This document shows, piece after piece, positions 60,597 to 64,000 of a stretch of DNA of 64,000 bases. A program made the position numbers and the translations under genes. Origin of the DNA: Pseudomonadota bacterium (GTDB taxonomy: Bacteria > Myxococcota_A > UBA796 > CAJQPC01); the NCBI GenBank assembly GCA_024228935.1, contig JAAESX010000013.1, positions 1 to 64,000 of the forward strand, given 5' to 3'. Every line of letters starts with the position of its first letter. Position 1 is the stretch's first letter. The notes below the pieces were generated by a model. That model saw only the letters and a program-made list of their open reading frames with translations. It had not been told where the DNA came from and made no database searches.

Positions 60597-61961
60597 TCAG
60601 CGGTGCGTCCCCCGCCGGGTCAGCCACTCGTCGATGTACCGCGTGGAGAGGCGCGCCTCGCGGAACGCTGCACTGTCGATGAGCTCGCGGTGGAGATCGA
60701 TCGTGGTGTCGATGCCCTCGACGACACACTCGTGGAGAGCGCCTCGCATCTTCAGGATCGCCTCTTCGCGGGTGGGTGCGTACGCGATGAGCTTGGCCAC
60801 GAGCGAGTCGTAGAACGGCTGCACCTGGGCATGCTCGTGGACCGCGGAGTCGACACGGATACCGGGGCCCCCCGGCAGGTAGTACCCGGTGATCCGACCC
60901 GGGCTCGGACGGAACGTGAACGGGTGCTCGGCGTTGATCCGGACCTCGATGGCGTGCCCGCGAACGATGACGTCCTCCTGGGCCAGCGGCATCACGTCGC
61001 CCGCCGCCAGCCGAAGCTGCAGCTGGATGAGGTCCACGCCGGTGACCAGCTCGGACACGGGGTGCTCGACCTGGATGCGCGGGTTGACCTCGAGGAAGAA
61101 GAAGTCGTCGCCATCGACCAGGAACTCGCAGGTCCCGACGGTGTGGTACCCGACGGCCTGGACCAGATCGACGGCGGCCTTCCGGATGCGCTCGGCGAGG
61201 CCCTCCGGCATGCTCGGCGCCGGCGCCTCCTCGATGACCTTCTGGTGGCGACGCTGCATCGAGCAGTCGCGCTCAGCCAGGTGGATGGCATTGCCGTGCT
61301 TGTCGCCGGCGAACTGGACCTCGATGTGCCGCGGGTTCCGCAGGAAGCGCTCGATGAAGACATCGCCGCAGCCGAACGCCGCGACGGCCTCGTTCGAGGT
61401 CAGCGTGAAGACGCGCCGGAGCTGGCTCTCGTCCTCGACGACCCGCATCCCCTTGCCACCGCCCCCGGCCGCGGCCTTGAGCATGACGGGGAAGCCGACC
61501 TCCTTGGCGATCTCGACCGCCTCCTCGATCTCGGCGATCGCGCCCGTCGAGCCGGGGATCAGCGGGAGCCCTGCCTCGCGAGCGGCGGCCTTGGCGGAGA
61601 GCTTGTCACCGAAGGTGTGGAGCATCTCCACGTCCGGCCCGATGAACGTCATCCCGTGGTCCTGGACGACGCGGGCGAAGTCGGCGTTCTCGGCCAGGAA
61701 GCCGTACCCGGGGTGGATCGCGTCCGCCCCCGTGATGTCCGCCGCGCTGATGACGTTGCTGATCTTCAGGTAGCTCTGCGTCGCCGGCGAGGGACCGATG
61801 CACACCGACTCGTCCGCGAACCGGACATGGAGCGCGTTGGCGTCGCACTCCGAGAAGATGGCGACGGTCTCGATGCCGAGCTCGCGGCAGGCGCGAATGA
61901 CCCGAAGAGCGATCTCGCCGCGGTTCGCGACGAGCACCTTCTCGAAGGGGCGGTCGGCCAC
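60597..61961 (-). CDS. accC: Acetyl-CoA carboxylase biotin carboxylase subunit
   Basis: The protein is 454 aa, of standard length. VLVANRGEIALRVIRACREL opens the N-terminal domain; KAAAGGGGKGMRVV is the glycine-rich ATP loop; HIEVQFAGDKHGNAIHLAER, FLEVNPRIQVEHPVSELVTG and EVRINAEHPFTFRPSPG are biotin carboxylase signatures. It carboxylates the biotin on AccB using ATP and bicarbonate. It begins 2 nt after accB. Confidence 0.97.
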   Translation of the reverse strand: MADRPFEKVLVANRGEIALRVIRACRELGIETVAIFSECDANALHVRFADESVCIGPSPATQSYLKISNVISAADITGADAIHPGYGFLAENADFARVVQDHGMTFIGPDVEMLHTFGDKLSAKAAAREAGLPLIPGSTGAIAEIEEAVEIAKEVGFPVMLKAAAGGGGKGMRVVEDESQLRRVFTLTSNEAVAAFGCGDVFIERFLRNPRHIEVQFAGDKHGNAIHLAERDCSMQRRHQKVIEEAPAPSMPEGLAERIRKAAVDLVQAVGYHTVGTCEFLVDGDDFFFLEVNPRIQVEHPVSELVTGVDLIQLQLRLAAGDVMPLAQEDVIVRGHAIEVRINAEHPFTFRPSPGRITGYYLPGGPGIRVDSAVHEHAQVQPFYDSLVAKLIAYAPTREEAILKMRGALHECVVEGIDTTIDLHRELIDSAAFREARLSTRYIDEWLTRRGTHR

Positions 61962-61963
61962 GA

Positions 61964-62416
61964 TCAGGACGTCTTGATCTTGAAGAGCGGCTGGCCGAAC
62001 TGCACGGGCTGGGCGTTGTCGACCAGGATGGCCGCTACGACACCGTCCGCTTCGGACTCGATCTCGTTCATGAGCTTCATCGCTTCGATGATGCAGAGGA
62101 CCTGGCCCTTCTTCACCTCGTCGCCGAGCTTCACGAAGTTCTCGGAGTCCGGCGAGGGTGCCCGGTAGAACGTGCCCACCATCGGCGACGGCAGCGTCGA
62201 GAGGCTGGGGTCGTTCTCGAGGTCCTCGCCCGCGGGAGCCGCGGCGACAGGCACGGCTGCGGCGGCTGCGGCGACCACGGGAGCGGCGGCCATCTGGACG
62301 ACCTGCGCGCGACCGAAGGACACGGTCACGCTGATTGACTCGTCCTCGTAGTTGAACTCAGCGACTTCGTTCTCGTTGAGGACCTTGAGAAGGGCCTCGA
62401 TGCGTTCGACGTCCAT
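61964..62416 (-). CDS. accB: Acetyl-CoA carboxylase biotin carboxyl carrier protein
   Basis: The protein is 150 aa. The N-terminal [20 protein letters not shown] helix, an Ala/Pro/Val-rich linker (about 43-64) and the C-terminal biotinyl domain with [10 protein letters not shown] are typical; Lys114 is the biotinylation site. The thumb-like [19 protein letters not shown] is present. It carries carboxybiotin between AccC and AccAD. GGAGG lies about 11 nt before the ATG. The aroQ-accB-accC order is common in proteobacteria. Confidence 0.97.
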   Translation of the reverse strand: MDVERIEALLKVLNENEVAEFNYEDESISVTVSFGRAQVVQMAAAPVVAAAAAAVPVAAAPAGEDLENDPSLSTLPSPMVGTFYRAPSPDSENFVKLGDEVKKGQVLCIIEAMKLMNEIESEADGVVAAILVDNAQPVQFGQPLFKIKTS

Positions 62417-62440
62417 AGGGGGCGGCCTCCGGCCCGACTC

Positions 62441-62878
62441 CTATCGTGCGTCCAAGGCCCCGACCAGCGCCCGCAGTCCGAGCCGGTAGCTGTTGGCGCC
62501 GAACCCGCAGATGGACCCCACCGCCACGTCAGCCAGGAGGCTGTGGTGACGGAACTCCTCACGCGCGAAGACGTTGGAGAGGTGCACCTCGACGAAGGGC
62601 CGCTGGCTCGCCAGGAGAGCGTCCCGCAAGGCCACCGAGGTGTGCGTGTAGGCAGCTGCGTTGATCACGAAGCCGTCCGCGCTCGAAGCCTGGACCCGAT
62701 CGACGAGCGCGCCTTCGTGATTGCTCTGGAAGCACGTCACGGCACAGCCCAGCCGCTCACCGAGCTCGGTGAGCGACGCGTCGATGTCGGCCAGCGTGTC
62801 CGAGCCGTACAGCTCGGGCTGGCGCGTTCCCAGGAGGTTCAGGTTCGGCCCGTGAAGGACCTCGACCGAACTACTCAG
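62441..62878 (-). CDS. aroQ: Type II 3-dehydroquinate dehydratase, probable CTG start
   Basis: The protein is 145 aa from CTG 62878. AroQ converts 3-dehydroquinate to 3-dehydroshikimate in the shikimate pathway. [17 protein letters not shown] carries the catalytic Arg19 and Tyr24; [31 protein letters not shown] and [18 protein letters not shown] are the remaining signatures. The first in-frame ATG, GTG or TTG lies at 62740, after the catalytic N-terminus, so a non-standard start is required. CTG 62878 overlaps the upstream lipoprotein stop and gives a normal length. aroB lies two genes upstream. Confidence 0.9.
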   Translation of the reverse strand: MSSSVEVLHGPNLNLLGTRQPELYGSDTLADIDASLTELGERLGCAVTCFQSNHEGALVDRVQASSADGFVINAAAYTHTSVALRDALLASQRPFVEVHLSNVFAREEFRHHSLLADVAVGSICGFGANSYRLGLRALVGALDAR

Positions 62879-63443
62879 AGAGCGGCTCGATCGTGAAGGC
62901 GCCGCTCGACGACCCCATGAGGATCGTCACGCTCGTCGCATCGAACTTGTCGTCCGACTCCGGCAGCGCGTCCACGAAGGCCCAGACGCGCACGCGTCCG
63001 AACTCGTCGCTGGCGGCGAGCACGTAGTTGGGCGCGTACTCACCGGAGTAGCTGGCCGACAGCTGGAAGTACCGCTCCGAGCTCTCGTCGTACCAGGGGC
63101 AGACCTCGGGGTCGTAGTCGGCGTGCCCGGGGGTGCAGTTGGCGCCAGCCTCCTGCGGATCCGGCGGATCGACCTCCTGGATGGCGGCCTCCGGGATCAG
63201 GTACACACCGCCGTAGTTCGAGAGGAACTCGACCTGGATGCCGGGAGCTGCGTAGCCGTCCTGGTCGAAGACGCCGACGTCGATCGGGGCGAGAACGCCG
63301 ATGCCATCGCCGTACCCGTTGGCCGCGGAAGACCAGCTGACGCTGAGGCCCTCGGTGATCTGGGTCAGCGTGTAGTCGTTGGGTGCGGGGTGTCCGATGG
63401 GGGACAGGCACCCCAAAGACAGCGCAACGAAGGTCAGACTCAT
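62871..63443 (-). CDS. Lipoprotein of unknown function within the aro operon
   Basis: The protein is 190 aa. [17 protein letters not shown] is a lipoprotein signal (Cys12). The ATG overlaps the aroB stop (ATGA) and GGAGG is 4 nt upstream, so it is translated from the aroB mRNA. The mature domain is beta-rich ([35 protein letters not shown]) and resembles an Ig-like or big-type domain with one Cys pair (ANCTPGH, EVCPWYD). No family was recognised. Its presence between aroB and aroQ is unusual. Confidence 0.8.
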   Translation of the reverse strand: MSLTFVALSLGCLSPIGHPAPNDYTLTQITEGLSVSWSSAANGYGDGIGVLAPIDVGVFDQDGYAAPGIQVEFLSNYGGVYLIPEAAIQEVDPPDPQEAGANCTPGHADYDPEVCPWYDESSERYFQLSASYSGEYAPNYVLAASDEFGRVRVWAFVDALPESDDKFDATSVTILMGSSSGAFTIEPLSE

Positions 63444-64000
63444 GGTTCCTCCGGGTGGGTCACCGTCGCGGCAGCGGCCCTCAGCTCAGCTCGTTCGACC
63501 TCAGCGATTCGCACTTCACCGATCTTCACCGGGTAGGCGACTCGGACAATACCACGCTCCCGCTTCTTGTCCATCGCGGTAGCAGCGGCCACAGCGGCCG
63601 CCTCGACCCCAGCGACGGCGATGGGCAGCCCGAGCGCGCTCAGCGCTGCTCCGATGCTGCTTGGGAGCGACGCCTCGGCCTCGCCCCGACCAACCGCGAT
63701 CGCCGCTTCGCCGACGAGCCCGATCCCGACGGCCTCGCCGTGCCGAAGCGCTCCGTATCCGAGCACTCGCTCCAGCGCGTGGCCGATGGTGTGGCCACAG
63801 TTCAGGACCGCGCGCACGCCGCTCTCGCGCTCGTCCTCGACGACGACGGCCGCCTTGATCTCGCAGCACCGTCGCACGATGTGGGTCAGCGCCGCGCGGT
63901 CCCGGCCGAGCACGGCGGCCCGCTCGTCGACGAGCCACTCCAGCAGCTCGGGGTCGGCGATGACCGCGTGCTTCACGACCTCGCCGAGGCCACAGCGGAA
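63440..64000 (-). CDS. aroB: 3-dehydroquinate synthase, C-terminal part
   Basis: Only the last 186 codons are in the window; the gene continues off the right edge. RCGLGEVVKHAVIADPELLE, then AVLNCGHTIGHALERVLGYG with the metal-binding His residues, and RHGEAVGIGLVGE are AroB signatures. It makes 3-dehydroquinate from DAHP using NAD and a divalent metal. The C-terminus (VAAATAMDKKRERGIVRVAY) keeps the conserved DKK. Its TGA overlaps the lipoprotein ATG. Confidence 0.95.
   Translation of the reverse strand, partial: FRCGLGEVVKHAVIADPELLEWLVDERAAVLGRDRAALTHIVRRCCEIKAAVVVEDERESGVRAVLNCGHTIGHALERVLGYGALRHGEAVGIGLVGEAAIAVGRGEAEASLPSSIGAALSALGLPIAVAGVEAAAVAAATAMDKKRERGIVRVAYPVKIGEVRIAEVERAELRAAAATVTHPEEP

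Overview
The window looks like chromosomal DNA of an uncultured Myxococcota (deltaproteobacterial) bacterium. It is very GC-rich and densely packed with genes. One secreted protein (38265-41720) ends in a MYXO-CTERM-type sorting signal, and two large surface proteins carry MopE-like acidic metal-binding repeats. There are many lipoproteins with unusually short signal peptides, two Hanks-type Ser/Thr kinases, and a complete tol cluster. No insertion sequence, phage gene, CRISPR array, rRNA or replication origin was recognised. No stretch longer than about 150 bases lacks a gene or regulatory feature.

Layout. 1-7440: start of ettA, an Asp/Ser-repeat lipoprotein, aat, a deoxynucleoside kinase, a small secreted protein, a GDPD lipoprotein, a methyltransferase, an APH-like kinase and two more lipoproteins. 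7424-13239: a minus-strand operon of two related secreted beta-sandwich proteins (one with TPRs and a TonB-plug-like stretch) followed by a soluble Ser/Thr kinase. 13377-17943: aminotransferase, membrane-anchored PD-(D/E)XK protein, pseudouridine synthase, GAF protein, HD phosphohydrolase, and a helical protein behind a TetR-type operator. 18093-24151: a kinase-ATPase-TPR giant followed by a degenerate M48-like protein. 24076-31278: a large lipoprotein with a six-hairpin-like domain, a GT-C-like membrane protein, a frameshifted CBM9/DUF5916 pseudogene and a secreted helical protein. 31282-36772: minus-strand operon LdcA - serine hydrolase - accD - folC - LptD-like protein. 36796-45294: lipoprotein, MBL hydrolase, beta-helix/MYXO-CTERM protein and an OmpA protein with repeated carboxypeptidase-regulatory-like modules. 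45319-54057: FGE-like protein, then a long plus-strand run of beta-barrel, GT-C-like, EcsC-like, thioredoxin-fold/rhodanese, tolQ-tolR-tolA-tolB and a Ppx/GppA-like gene. 54169-58622: MopE-repeat lipoprotein, a GT-C-like membrane protein and tRNA-Gly(CCC). 58670-64000: minus-strand run aroB - lipoprotein - aroQ - accB - accC - TPR protein.

How the genes fit together. Housekeeping genes (ettA, aat, accD-folC, accBC, aroQ/aroB, tolQRAB) alternate with envelope genes (lipoproteins, OMPs, surface repeat proteins). Stop-start overlaps (ATGA/GTGA) are common and suggest translational coupling. Convergent neighbours overlap or almost touch, and several junctions form small hairpins built partly from the two stop codons. 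Several genes have a TAnnnT -10-like hexamer about 7 nt before the start codon, suggesting leaderless mRNAs. Two genes (6613 and 62878) seem to need CTG start codons.

Most interesting for follow-up: the hybrid secreted protein at 10114-13239 and its operon, the kinase/ATPase plus pseudo-peptidase pair at 18093-24151, and the multiply frameshifted DUF5916 gene at 28299-30301.
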